The notes under the pieces: generated by a model
Told to the model about the DNA's origin: nothing
Database searches by the model: none
Seen by the model: only the letters and a program-made list of their open reading frames with translations
NCBI RefSeq assembly: GCF_036864975.1
Contig: NZ_CP104311.1
Span: 248,001 to 312,000 of the forward strand
Source of the DNA: Methylococcus capsulatus
GTDB lineage: Bacteria; Pseudomonadota; Gammaproteobacteria; Methylococcales; Methylococcaceae
Reading direction: 5' to 3'
DNA length: 64,000 bases
Translations under genes and position numbers: made by a program
In this document: positions 18,328 to 26,818 of the stretch, piece after piece
How positions within the stretch are numbered: the first letter of the stretch is position 1
How the letters are laid out: every line of letters begins with the position of its first letter

Positions 18328-18404
18328 CGGGGTATAGCGCAGTCTGGTAGCGCGTCTGCTTTGGGAGCAGAATGTCGGGGGTTCGAATCCCTCTACCCCG
18401 ACCA
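18328..18404 (+). tRNA. tRNA-Pro (anticodon TGG)
   Basis: A complete cloverleaf: acceptor CGGGGTA pairs with TACCCCG, the anticodon loop holds TGG, the T arm is GGGGGTTCGAATCCC, and the CCA is encoded. It is the first of four tandem tRNA genes. Confidence 0.95.
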
Positions 18405-18409
18405 ATCAA

Positions 18410-18486
18410 GCGCTTGTAGCTCAGCCGGATAGAGCATCGGCCTTCTAAGCCGAGGGTCGCAGGTTCGAGTCCTGCCAGGCGCGCCA
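18410..18486 (+). tRNA. tRNA-Arg (anticodon TCT)
   Basis: Acceptor GCGCTTG pairs with CAGGCGC, the anticodon stem TCGGC/GCCGA carries loop CTTCTAA (anticodon TCT), and the CCA end is encoded. It starts 6 nt after tRNA-Pro. Confidence 0.95.
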
Positions 18487-18494
18487 ATTTCAGT

Positions 18495-18571
18495 GGTGAC
18501 CGTAGCTCAGTCGGTAGAGTCCCGGATTGTGATTCCGGTTGTCGTGGGTTCGAGCCCCATCGGTCACCCCA
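18495..18571 (+). tRNA. tRNA-His (anticodon GTG)
   Basis: Acceptor GTGACCG pairs with CGGTCAC. An encoded extra G at 18495 is the G-1 expected of tRNA-His, opposite discriminator C. The anticodon stem CCGGA/TCCGG carries GTG, and CCA is encoded. Confidence 0.95.
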
Positions 18572-18583
18572 TCCCCGTGTTAC

Positions 18584-18659
18584 GGGCCATTAGCTCAGCT
18601 GGTAGAGCAGCGGACTCTTAATCCGTTTGTCGTAGGTTCGATCCCTACATGGCCCACCA
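18584..18659 (+). tRNA. tRNA-Lys (anticodon CTT)
   Basis: Acceptor GGGCCAT pairs with ATGGCCC, the loop CTCTTAA has anticodon CTT, the T arm is intact, and CCA is encoded. It is the last gene of the tRNA cluster. Confidence 0.94.
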
Positions 18660-19077
18660 ATCTAATCAATGGCTTAGCCATTCCCTGCAAGCCCTTCTAT
18701 TTTCCAGGTGACCGGATCGTGACTGCCGCTCCAGCAGGGCGACCGCATCCCTGACCACTTCCGGCGCAACGTACGCCTACCGCTCCATCATCGTCACGGT
18801 CAAATTGGCTGAGGAGGTCACGCACCGCGACCGGTGACGCCTCCCGCAGGACCCCACTGCGAAACCCCTTTCGACAGCGTTGGAATCCTCATCCGGCGAC
18901 CACGCCACGTTTGTCGCGCCACAAGACGCCCTGCTCTCCTGAAACGACGGGGACAAGTACCGTGAGAGTGATTGTTCTTATCAAAGAAACTCACCATTGC
19001 CCTGGATTGTCGCATAACTTTCGCCGCAACTGGATTATGGTTGTTGAAATCTTCCCAAAGAGGAGGGAGACCACCGC
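18660..19077. other. Region of about 420 bp without a recognised gene
   Basis: It begins with a short hairpin AATGGC-TTA-GCCATT just after tRNA-Lys, without a T run. The rest has no reading frame with a credible ribosome-binding site until the small gene at 19078. I see no RNA gene, repeat or clear promoter here. Confidence 0.4.
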
Positions 19078-19221
19078 ATGGCAGAATCCCAGTCACTCAA
19101 ACGAAGAATAAGACGGTATATCCGGCGACACCGGCGCGATTTGCTCTTTCCCTTTCTCATCGGCACGACGTTCATCGCCACACTGATCACGGGGATAGCT
19201 CTTTTCGGATTGAAACGGTGA
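19078..19221 (+). CDS. Small single-span membrane protein (47 aa)
   Basis: ATG at 19078, preceded by AGGAGG (19061-19066), opens a 47-codon frame. It has a very basic N-terminus (RRIRRYIRRHRRD) and then one hydrophobic span (LLFPFLIGTTFIATLITGIALFG), ending in KR. The layout fits a small inner-membrane protein with its positive N-terminus in the cytoplasm. I recognise no family. It sits alone between the tRNA cluster and insertion-sequence debris. The good Shine-Dalgarno sequence and clean topology argue for a real gene. Confidence 0.5.
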   Translation: MAESQSLKRRIRRYIRRHRRDLLFPFLIGTTFIATLITGIALFGLKR

Positions 19222-19369
19222 AGCAGACCGCTCAGGGCGGATTTTCAAGGGCTGAAAAAAAGATTGTCTCATGGCCCCTCCCCCAACCCGACCTTGTGCT
19301 GGCTTTGCCCAGCGGGCAAATCCCGACACGACCAATAAAGACGACCCAATGAGTGGCGAGTGCCGGATG

Positions 19370-19536
19370 ACGGCGATCGTGGCGCGGGAGATCAATCCGC
19401 CGCCGGGGGAAAACCGTTGGAATGGCGACTGTTCCGCAACCGCGAAGCGACGACCCACGCCGAAGTCGCGGAATGGGTGGACTGGTATCGCCGCCGCTGG
19501 AAATCGAACGGGGGGAATCAAATGATGCGCAGCCAC
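19370..19536 (+). pseudogene. Remnant of an IS4-family transposase
   Basis: Two adjacent frames read AREINPPPGE and then KPLEWRLFRNRE...AEWVDWYRRRWKS, which resembles the C-terminal region of Tn5/IS4-type transposases (NPPEGE-PIEWRLLTNR ... IDWYRxRWxIE). A single-base frameshift near the run GGGGGAAAA separates the two parts. Nothing of the catalytic domain remains, and the fragment ends where the ISAs1-type element has inserted. Confidence 0.6.
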
Positions 19537-19546
19537 CCGCCGCAGT

Positions 19547-20728
19547 CAGTGCTGTTCAACACTGAAAAAAATTGCTGCAAGAAGTCGGGATTTTCAAAGA
19601 GGTTCCCGTTGTCCGCCCTGAAACAAAGCCTGCTGGCCATTCCGGATCATCGCCGTGCCCAAGGGCGGCTGTTCGACCGGCCACATAGGCTCCTGTTCAG
19701 CATCTTGGCGATCATGAGCGGCGCGACGTCCTACCGGCGCATTCATCAGTTTCTGTGGACCCATCCGGCGGCTTTGAACGCGGCCTTCGGTTGCCGGTGG
19801 CGCCGCACGCCGGCTTACCGTTCGATCCGCTATGCCTTGCAGGGCTTGGACGTGCAAGCCCTGGCGCCGCATTTTCGCGCCCATGCCGCGCGCTTGGCCG
19901 AAGGGGCGGCGGTGATCGCGCTCGACGGCAAGACCTTGCGCGGCAGCCTGGACCGTTTCGAGGACCGCAAGGCCGCCCAGGTGCTCAGCGCCTTCGCCAC
20001 CGAAGAGCGGATCGTGCTGGGCCAGATCCTGATCGAGGATGCGGGCAAGGACCATGAAATCCAGGCGGCCCAGCGCCTCATCGAAACCTTAGGATTGAGC
20101 GGGCGGCTCTATACGCTCGATGCCCTCCACCTTCAAAAAAACGGTTGAAACCGTGATCGCCACCGGCAACGACCTCCTGGTGCAGCTCAAAGGCAATCAT
20201 CCCAAGCGGCTGGCCGCGGTGCGGACGCTATGCCAGAGCCGAGCCCACGCCGAACAGCACTACACCGTCGAGCTGGGCCGGCGCAACCGCATCGAACAGC
20301 GCACCCTGCGCCTGTGGCCGCTCCCGCCAGGCAGCGGCACCGAACCTTGGCACGACCACTTTCAGACCGTGATCGAGGTGCAGCGCCAGACCGAAGTGTT
20401 CAACCCCTACCGCCGCTGTTTCGAGCCCCGCCAGGAACCCCCCGCCTATTATTTGGCGACCTGCACCGCCTCGGCGGCCACGTTTGCTCAAGTCATCCGC
20501 GGCCATTGGGGCATCGAAAACCGCCTTCACCACGTGCTCGACGTCTCCCTCGGCGAGGACTCCAGCCGCATCCGCCGAAATCCCGGCGTCTTTGCCCTGC
20601 TGCGCCACTTCGCCTTGAACCTCTTGCGACACAATGGACAAGCCAACATCCGACAAGCCCTTTTCGACAATGCCCTCTGCCTGCAGCGGCTCTTGGACTA
20701 TGAGGGGATATAGCGTTGAACAGCCCTG
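19547..20728 (+). mobile_element. ISAs1-family insertion sequence, complete but frameshifted
   Basis: A 1182-bp element bounded by 14-bp imperfect inverted repeats, CAGTGCTGTTCAAC (19547-19560) and, on the other strand, CAGGGCTGTTCAAC (20728-20715), 13 of 14 identical. It is flanked by a 10-bp duplication with one mismatch. It carries one transposase gene of the H-repeat/ISAs1 type, broken by a frameshift. It inserted into older IS4-type debris. Confidence 0.85.
19609..20713 (+). pseudogene. ISAs1-family transposase, broken by a frameshift in an A7 run
   Basis: The N-terminal part has the ISAs1 hallmark DHRRAQGRLFDRPHRLLFSIL and the DDE-type VIALDGKTLRGSLDR; the C-terminal part has GHWGIENRLHHVLDVSLGED. 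Together they make one transposase of normal content, but the frame changes at seven consecutive A residues near 20134-20140 (LHLQK/KTVETV). The join needs a +1 shift, or loss of one A, so it is not the canonical -1 A_AAA_AAG slippage. I read it as a mutational frameshift, although transcript slippage on the A run cannot be excluded. The likely start is the TTG at 19609 after AGAGG. Confidence 0.8.
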
Positions 20729-20846
20729 CCGCCACAGTATCGTTTCCCTCACCGCGCCTGCTTCCGCTAGTGGAAGAGGAAGCAAGGGAACGTTTCGTGT
20801 CACTTCATCACTTCACGTTAAGGGTTGCCCGTCAAGGCCAAAGAGT

Positions 20847-21620
20847 CTATTCCTCCTCTTCGTCATCTTCTTCAGGCGCCGGTGGCATCTGGGAAGTGCC
20901 GCTCATCGGAACCGTTGCAGGCTCGTCCTTCCATGGCGTGACTTGGAGGTCTTCGATCTTGTAACGGAATTCCTGTACGGCGTTTTCCTTGTCGACCACG
21001 GCGATACCGGTGAAGGGCTCTGATTCCACCAGTTTGTCCCACAAATTGCTGTTGCCGAATTTCTCCAGCATTTCCTCGTTCGCCCGCACCAGGTCGCGGT
21101 TCTTGGCTGTGCAGCTTTCGATCCAGCGCGTCCGCTCCTTGACCGCATCGACCAGAAGCTGATTGTCCTTGCGGTAGCGTTGCAATTCCGCCAAAACTTT
21201 CTTGTGCTGCTCGGCCAGTGCATGCAGCCGCGAGGTCTGACCGCCGAGCTGCTGTTCCAGGCTCTGCCGGGCGGCGGTGATCTGCTTCAGTTCCCCCTCC
21301 AGGGGCTCCAGCTTCGCGGCCTTGGCCTCGAGCGCCTTGATCGCGGCGGCCTGCTCGGCGAGCTGTTTTTCCAGCGCGGCGTTCTTCGCTTCCAGTTCGA
21401 TTTTCTCCTGACTGAGCTGCCGCAGCATGCCCTGGGCCTTGCGCAAGGTCTGGACGATGCCGTCGTCTCCCTTCGGTTTCTCGGCGAAAACCGATGCGCT
21501 CCAGATCAGTGAGCATAAGCACAGAGCGATGGCGGGCCTCATGGGAAGGGAAAGCGGCAACCAGGGCGTGGCCTTGACTCCATTTCCGCTGTCCTTGGCG
21601 AGGGATGTTACTTTCTTCAT
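20847..21620 (-). CDS. Secreted coiled-coil protein at the end of the TonB/porin operon
   Basis: About 257 residues. The N-terminus has a hydrophobic signal segment (MRPAIALCLCSLIWSASVFAEK); the ATG at 21542, directly before it, is an alternative start to the ATG at 21620. Residues about 60-170 are a long Glu/Lys/Ala/Leu coiled coil (LSQEKIELEAKNAALEKQL). The end is acidic (EEDDEEEE). It begins 10 bp after the porin stop and so belongs to the TonB operon. It probably sits in the periplasm. I do not recognise a named family. Confidence 0.7.
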   Translation of the reverse strand: MKKVTSLAKDSGNGVKATPWLPLSLPMRPAIALCLCSLIWSASVFAEKPKGDDGIVQTLRKAQGMLRQLSQEKIELEAKNAALEKQLAEQAAAIKALEAKAAKLEPLEGELKQITAARQSLEQQLGGQTSRLHALAEQHKKVLAELQRYRKDNQLLVDAVKERTRWIESCTAKNRDLVRANEEMLEKFGNSNLWDKLVESEPFTGIAVVDKENAVQEFRYKIEDLQVTPWKDEPATVPMSGTSQMPPAPEEDDEEEE

Positions 21621-21630
21621 CACAGCGACG

Positions 21631-23382
21631 CTAGAAACGGGCATTCAAGTCGATCAGCAAGGTGTTCACGTTATAGGTCGGGCCGGATATCACCGAACTG
21701 GAAAGCCAATTGACACCAAGCCATGTATTGTTGGCGATGGCATAGTTGCCGGCCAGTTCCCAGCCTTTGGCATTGGTGCCACCATAGGCGTGAAAATTGG
21801 AATCCGTAAAAGCGTCCAGAACAGAATCGGCCTCCAGATATTTGTAGGCCAGCCAGACATTCCAGTCCCCGAATCGCTGGATGTTCGGTTCACCGACTTC
21901 GAAACGGGCTTGGAAGGCATTGGTTCGAGGTTGCAAGTCCTCACCCAACGTGTTGAATATTTGTTGCTGATCGAAACCGAAATTGTGTGAATAACTTCCG
22001 ATCAACATCACGTGATGGGGATAAAAACCGGTATAGTCATAAGTCGCCGTGACATCGAAAATTTCGAATTTCGAAGCCAGGCCGACCAGGCGCGGCTCGG
22101 TCGATGAATTCAGATCGTTGCTGATCCGTGCCAGGCTGTTACCCTGGGTAAAGAATTGGGGGGCCGTCCAGTCATATTTGGTGCTGCCGAGCGGATCACG
22201 CCTTGCCTGGGTGTTGTTGTAGTCGTAATAGGCCATACCGAACTTGAAGCGGTTGTTGCGGTTAAACAGGTAGTCCATACCGCCCTGAGCGGCCCACAGG
22301 TATTTACTGGCGCCAAACAACGTATCCTGTTCCAGGGGGAAGGCGCCCAGGGTCAGATAGGCCTCGTTCGGCTTGGTGTAACCCCAGTTGAACTGCTGGC
22401 GTCCCGCCGTGCTGACCACATGGTAGGCGATGACTTCAGGATTGTAATCATGCCCAAAAGGGAAGCGGAATGTGCCAGAAAACCCTTCGAAATTGAGATC
22501 CGGGTCGAACGTGTTGTCAGTGCTGAACCAGGGATTCGCCATCCGCCCGGCCCACAACGTAAACCAGTCCTGACCTTTGTCGTCCAGATAGTCGTACTGG
22601 AGGAATGCCCGGTCGAGCTGCACTTGGTACCCCGTCCCATACTGCCCCATCACCTGGTTCGTTGAAACGGGGCTGTACTGGTTGCTCGTGCTCAGCCTGA
22701 TCTGGGCTTGCAGTTCGTCAGTGATTTTGGCCTCCAAACCCAGCCGCACCCGCAGCTTCCAAAGGTTGAAATCCCTGGTGGTATTTCGATAGGGGTCACC
22801 AAGCTGGGTTATGCCACCGGCCGCATTGATTGCCGGCCAGTTGAAATAGGTATTGGGCCGGTTGCTGCTGCCGAAGAACTGGTTTTCGGAGCGAACCATG
22901 AAGTCCCCAAAAAACTTGAATCGGTTGACCCAGTCCGGCAGGGCTCCCGGAACGCCCCATTTCTCCTGCCTGGCATTCGCCTTAACCTCCTTGACCACCT
23001 CATCCTTGAGTTCCTTGCGCACCTCTGCGCGGATTTCGTCCTTCACGAAGTCCGGCACGTAGGTGACCCGCACGGTGCCCTTGTCGGCCTTGCCGGAAGC
23101 TCCGCTTTCGCTTTTTTCAGCCCCGCCAGCCGGCTGCTCGGCTTCCTGCCGTGCCTCGGCTTTGGCTTCGGCGGCTGCCTTCTGCTCGGCCTGGCGGATC
23201 ATCTGGTCAGCCTTGCCTTTGTCCAGAATGCCCTGCTGCACCAAGAGATCGATCAGGTTCAGCGTAGTGTTGCGCAGCTTGAGCAACTCTTCCTTTTCGT
23301 TTTTCTCCGAGCCGTAAGCGGCGGGGATCCCCGCTAGCGCGCAGGAGACGAGCAGCGCAAGGGATTTGTGTTCACTTTTCAT
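21631..23382 (-). CDS. Putative outer-membrane porin (Porin_5 type)
   Basis: A 583-residue precursor. It has a signal peptide ending near AYG, then a coiled-coil segment (EELLKLRNTTLNLIDLLVQQ) and a charged linker. A beta-barrel of alternating aromatic strands follows (RFKFFGDFMVRSENQFFG, FTLWAGRMANPWF) and ends in LNARF, an outer-membrane assembly signal with terminal Phe. The pattern matches the putative porin family PF16930. It is encoded between TonB and the coiled-coil protein in one operon with an ExbB/ExbD pair, so the channel may be energised or served by this TonB system. The substrate is unknown. Confidence 0.8.
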   Translation of the reverse strand: MKSEHKSLALLVSCALAGIPAAYGSEKNEKEELLKLRNTTLNLIDLLVQQGILDKGKADQMIRQAEQKAAAEAKAEARQEAEQPAGGAEKSESGASGKADKGTVRVTYVPDFVKDEIRAEVRKELKDEVVKEVKANARQEKWGVPGALPDWVNRFKFFGDFMVRSENQFFGSSNRPNTYFNWPAINAAGGITQLGDPYRNTTRDFNLWKLRVRLGLEAKITDELQAQIRLSTSNQYSPVSTNQVMGQYGTGYQVQLDRAFLQYDYLDDKGQDWFTLWAGRMANPWFSTDNTFDPDLNFEGFSGTFRFPFGHDYNPEVIAYHVVSTAGRQQFNWGYTKPNEAYLTLGAFPLEQDTLFGASKYLWAAQGGMDYLFNRNNRFKFGMAYYDYNNTQARRDPLGSTKYDWTAPQFFTQGNSLARISNDLNSSTEPRLVGLASKFEIFDVTATYDYTGFYPHHVMLIGSYSHNFGFDQQQIFNTLGEDLQPRTNAFQARFEVGEPNIQRFGDWNVWLAYKYLEADSVLDAFTDSNFHAYGGTNAKGWELAGNYAIANNTWLGVNWLSSSVISGPTYNVNTLLIDLNARF

Positions 23383-23441
23383 AATGTCCCAGTTATGTAC
23401 CTCGCCGCATCCAAGGTGCGGCTGTTTTCAGGAGGTGACCT

Positions 23442-24107
23442 CTAGCCTTCGGACCGGACTCTGATCTTGACCGGTTGTGGCATGCGCTCGGGGGGAGGCT
23501 CGAGCTGTCCGTGTATGGTTGCCAGCGCGGCCTTGAGCGCTTCGTCGATCTCTTCGATGCCGCTGGACTTTCCCAGTTCGACCCGACTGATGGTTCCCTG
23601 GGGGCTGATCCAGATGTGGAGCACCGCCTCGTACCGACTGTTACGGGCCTGGTCCTTGAGCTTTTTCTGCAACTCGCTGGAAACGGTCCGCTGCAACTGC
23701 TGGCCGTACCAAATGATGGCATTACCGCCGCCTCCGCCTCCGATCAGCCCGTGTCCGCCTTTTTTACCAACCAGACCGAAAGCATCGCCTCCCGCACCAC
23801 CTTCGGCATCCACGCCGAGGTCCTCGCCCGGCGGCGGCTCCTCGGCCTGCTCGGGTTCCGGCTCCGGCTCGGGCTCCGGCTCTTCGATCTTTTCTTCCTT
23901 GACCTCCGGTTCGGGTGGCTTCTCCTGCGGAGGGGGGGGCGGCGGTGGAGGAGGCGGCTGAACCACGGTGATCTGCTGGATCTGTTTCTTGGTCTGTGCC
24001 GGCTTGTCAAACAGATCCCTGGCCAGGTAGACGCCGAGCGCTACCAGCAGGGCCAACATCACACCGACAGCGACGGGCAGATATCGGCGTATCAGCTTGA
24101 TGTTCAT
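23442..24107 (-). CDS. TonB-family energy transducer
   Basis: A 221-residue protein with the TonB layout. An N-terminal transmembrane anchor (YLPVAVGVMLALLVALGVYLA) is followed by a proline run of ten residues near 51-60, alternating Glu-Pro repeats that span the periplasm, a Gly-rich hinge, and a C-terminal TonB_C domain (YEAVLHIWISPQGTISRVEL; IDEALKAALATIHG). It couples the ExbB/ExbD proton motor to an outer-membrane partner. It starts 15 bp after exbD and is followed by the porin gene, the probable partner. Confidence 0.87.
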   Translation of the reverse strand: MNIKLIRRYLPVAVGVMLALLVALGVYLARDLFDKPAQTKKQIQQITVVQPPPPPPPPPPQEKPPEPEVKEEKIEEPEPEPEPEPEQAEEPPPGEDLGVDAEGGAGGDAFGLVGKKGGHGLIGGGGGGNAIIWYGQQLQRTVSSELQKKLKDQARNSRYEAVLHIWISPQGTISRVELGKSSGIEEIDEALKAALATIHGQLEPPPERMPQPVKIRVRSEG

Positions 24108-24122
24108 GGAACGCGTCCGCCC

Positions 24123-24527
24123 CTACTTCACCAACTTCTGCGTCACCAGACCCAACTGACTGATTTCCAGCCGGGTAACGATATCCAGCACTTCGACAAC
24201 CTTCTGGTACTGGATCGAGGCGTCCGCCTTGAGCACCACCGGCAAATCCGGCGTGGCCGCCTTGTACTGGGCCAGGCGGGTTTCCAACTCCTCGAGCGAC
24301 ACCGGATAGGTATCCAGGTAGATCGTGCCGTCCTGAGTGATGGAAATCGCTTTGGTTTTAGGCTTGGACAGGCTGGGCGTACTGCTGGCCTTGGGCAGGT
24401 TCACCGTGATGCCTTGCACCGTCGCCGTGGTCATGATGATGAAGATCAAAAGCAGCACATACGCCACATCCAGCATGGGCGTGATGTTGATGTCATCGTA
24501 GACCTTTTCTTCGGATTCGACTTTCAC
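24123..24527 (-). CDS. exbD: Biopolymer transport protein ExbD
   Basis: A 134-residue ExbD/TolR-family protein. The single membrane helix (ITPMLDVAYVLLLIFIIM) contains the essential Asp at residue 20, and a periplasmic domain follows. It works with ExbB as the inner-membrane proton channel that drives TonB. Its start codon overlaps the stop of the ExbB-fusion gene by 4 bases, so the two are translationally coupled in the expected order. Confidence 0.93.
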   Translation of the reverse strand: MKVESEEKVYDDINITPMLDVAYVLLLIFIIMTTATVQGITVNLPKASSTPSLSKPKTKAISITQDGTIYLDTYPVSLEELETRLAQYKAATPDLPVVLKADASIQYQKVVEVLDIVTRLEISQLGLVTQKLVK

Positions 24528-26347
24528 GACGAAGCCTCCCTATAGCGGTCGGCCACACGCTCGGAGAGCATGGCGAGGAACTCGTCCGAGAACACCCGCA
24601 TGTCGGCGATGACGTCTTTGATCTGGGTCAGCAGGTAGTTGTAGGCGAACAGGGAAGGAATCGCGACCGCCAGCCCCGCCACCGTAGCCAGCAGCGCAGC
24701 GGCGATACCGGGTGCGATGGAGTTGATGTTGACGTCGCCGGTGGCGGCGATGACCGCAAAGGTGATCATCACGCCCACCACGGTGCCCAGCAGCCCGAGG
24801 AACGGGCCGCCGGCGATGGCGATGGTCAAAAGCACCATCTTGCTGTTGAGGCGCTGGCTCTCCCGCACCACGATGGAGTCCAGCTTGACCCGCACGACGT
24901 TGAGGGCCTCCGGAGTCAATGGCTTGGCCGCAGGACCCATGCGCTTCTTCATCTCGCGGATACCGGCTTGGTAGATGTGATAGAGCGGCGAACTCTGAAA
25001 ATGGTCGTGCTTGCCCACCAGGGCCGACAGGAACTCCGAGTCGGCCAGCTCCTTTTCGTCCTCGGTTTCCTCACGATCCAGTTGACCGGGATCGGCATCG
25101 GGGCTCAAGGCTTCGTACTGGGCCAGGAATGCCTTGTTGTCCTTCTTGATCTTGGAGATCACCACGGCCTTGATGATCATGACCAGCACCGAAACCACGA
25201 ACATGACGCCGGTCAGAGCGATCACCACCCAGCCGTCCACCGTCACGTTCTGAATGATGACTGCGAATGAGCTGACATCTCCCGCGCTGCCCTTGCCTTC
25301 GTCTTGACCGAAACTAACGACGCTGAAATCTTGGCTCTGGCTGCGCGCCGACAGTTTGATCCATTCCGCGCTGCGGGCGGTGTTCGCTATCTGGACCTCG
25401 TCGAGCAGGCCGATCAAAAAGCCTCCCGTTGCCGCGCTTCCCAACGTGATCGACGGATTCATGGCCGACGGTACGGCGGCAGCCTGAGCCGCAGGGTCGC
25501 CATTCAAATAAAGCTCCAGCTTGTCCGGCCGCAACACCAAGGCCACGTGCTGCCAGCGATCCGGGGTGGTTATCGCCACCGGCGCCGTCTCGACCACCTT
25601 GCCCGCAGCCAGGTAGCGCGCCGTCAGCGCTCCCCCGCGCACCAGCAGCTCGATGGCGCTCGCCTCGCCTTCTGCGGCACGGAATACGTAGCCTTCATTG
25701 GCACCGGGTTCGAGCTTGAGCCAGCTCGAAAAGGTCCAACCTTTCGCCGGGTCCAGTTGCAGTGACGGCGAGGGGTTGATCTCGATGCCCCCGGTGCCGG
25801 TAAACCGGGCCGCGGCTCCGATCCAGCCCGCTGGTTCCGGCAGGGCCGCCGACCTGGCCGCGTCGTTGCCGTATGCCGTGGCATCCCTGGGCACGGGATC
25901 TTTTTCGTCGAAATGGAAAACCAGTGCTTGGTTGACATCGTAGGTTCCTTTGGCATCGCTGCCGTCCTGGGCTTCCTCGTTGCCGTAATACATCCAGAAC
26001 GACTCGTCGGCCGATTGGCCGGGAATGCGCGGCACCTTGACCCAGATCAGCGCCATTTCGTTGACCGGATCGAGCTTTTCGAGGTGGAACTTGAGCGGTG
26101 TTTTGTCGTCCGCCATGAAGCGGAGGTCTTTGCCACCTTCGGCCAGCTCGCCAAAATAGCTGAAATTCCCCGTATGGAGGCGTATCAGGAGCGGGAAGTC
26201 GACCACCAGGTCGCGGGTGTCCGCCCCCGTGATGCTGGCATCCACGGAAATCTGCTTTCTCGACCGCCAGTCATCGTTCCACCAGGGCAGCGCGATGGCC
26301 GGCGCCATGGCCAGGCATACCAATACGATCAGCCTCAATGTCTTCAT
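24524..26347 (-). CDS. ExbB-type proton channel fused to periplasmic DUF2341 and LamG domains
   Basis: A 607-residue fusion. A signal peptide (1-19) leads into a DUF2341-like segment (about 40-125, starting near WWNDDWRSRKQISV and ending SFWMYYGN). A concanavalin-like LamG domain follows (about 150-335, GWTFSSWLKLEP, RWQHVALVLRPDKLELYLNG). A first membrane helix lies at 373-398, then the MotA/TolQ/ExbB domain (about 440-585) with two helices and the motif GPFLGLLGTVVGVMITF. Normal ExbB is about 240 residues and has no such N-terminal part. The extracytoplasmic module could sense or bind a carbohydrate-like ligand. This is the first gene of the operon. Confidence 0.88.
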   Translation of the reverse strand: MKTLRLIVLVCLAMAPAIALPWWNDDWRSRKQISVDASITGADTRDLVVDFPLLIRLHTGNFSYFGELAEGGKDLRFMADDKTPLKFHLEKLDPVNEMALIWVKVPRIPGQSADESFWMYYGNEEAQDGSDAKGTYDVNQALVFHFDEKDPVPRDATAYGNDAARSAALPEPAGWIGAAARFTGTGGIEINPSPSLQLDPAKGWTFSSWLKLEPGANEGYVFRAAEGEASAIELLVRGGALTARYLAAGKVVETAPVAITTPDRWQHVALVLRPDKLELYLNGDPAAQAAAVPSAMNPSITLGSAATGGFLIGLLDEVQIANTARSAEWIKLSARSQSQDFSVVSFGQDEGKGSAGDVSSFAVIIQNVTVDGWVVIALTGVMFVVSVLVMIIKAVVISKIKKDNKAFLAQYEALSPDADPGQLDREETEDEKELADSEFLSALVGKHDHFQSSPLYHIYQAGIREMKKRMGPAAKPLTPEALNVVRVKLDSIVVRESQRLNSKMVLLTIAIAGGPFLGLLGTVVGVMITFAVIAATGDVNINSIAPGIAAALLATVAGLAVAIPSLFAYNYLLTQIKDVIADMRVFSDEFLAMLSERVADRYREASS

Positions 26348-26398
26348 ATCTCTCGCCGCGCCGTGAAACGCGTAGTGTTTAATGGGATTACTTTCATC

Positions 26399-26429
26399 GT
26401 ATTACACACGTGTTACGAAAACGTTACGA
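26399..26429 (-). promoter_or_regulatory. Predicted activator-dependent promoter of the TonB/porin operon
   Basis: On the minus strand the 7-mer TCGTAAC occurs twice with a 4-bp gap (26429-26412), an 11-bp direct-repeat phasing. A 7-bp gap and a -10-like TAATAC (26404-26399) follow. There is no -35 hexamer, so the repeat may be the site of an OmpR/PhoB-type activator. The same layout precedes the gene at 30917. Confidence 0.5.
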
Positions 26430-26818
26430 ACACGATGGGACATCCGAATCCGCAAAAAGGGCGGTCGAGCAGATCGCGCGATCCTGAAATGTGAACCCGG
26501 CAAATCGGCTGTCGCTGGCGCGTCGATATGTTCATGCTAACATAATGAAGTCTGACCAAAGATTCAGGATTGGTATACACACTGAGTAATTTCGCTGATC
26601 AAGCCCGTCCAATGAAGCGATGTCGGGCACTAAAGCGGCGAGAGGGGGCCAATTCGACGGCCAAGCGCCGATCGGGCTCTGGTTGCAAGGAGCTGTCGCC
26701 CCATCCCCCACCCTGATGTCGGCAGATCCTGACGCGGTAATGTTGCCACCTCGAGCCGGATACACGACCGGATCAGGCCGTGCCACGAGAGCACCGGCGG
26801 TGGCTGCAAGGTGTCCCG
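26430..26818. other. Region of about 390 bp without a recognised gene
   Basis: It lies between the TonB operon promoter and the 3' end of the decayed sulfatase. No credible reading frame, repeat or RNA structure was seen, and frames that do exist lack ribosome-binding sites. Confidence 0.4.

Larger units (their letters stand above)
19537..20738. repeat. 10-bp target-site duplication flanking the ISAs1-type element
   Basis: CCGCCGCAGT (19537-19546) lies immediately left of the left inverted repeat and CCGCCACAGT (20729-20738) immediately right of the right one: 9 of 10 identical. This matches the 8-10 bp duplications known for ISAs1-family insertion and fixes the element ends. Confidence 0.75.

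Noticed and set aside
20130-20142. Programmed -1 frameshifting in the ISAs1-type transposase
   Set aside because: The heptamer A_AAA_AAC looks slippery, but the downstream coding frame is +1, not -1, relative to the upstream frame, so canonical -1 slippage would not restore it.
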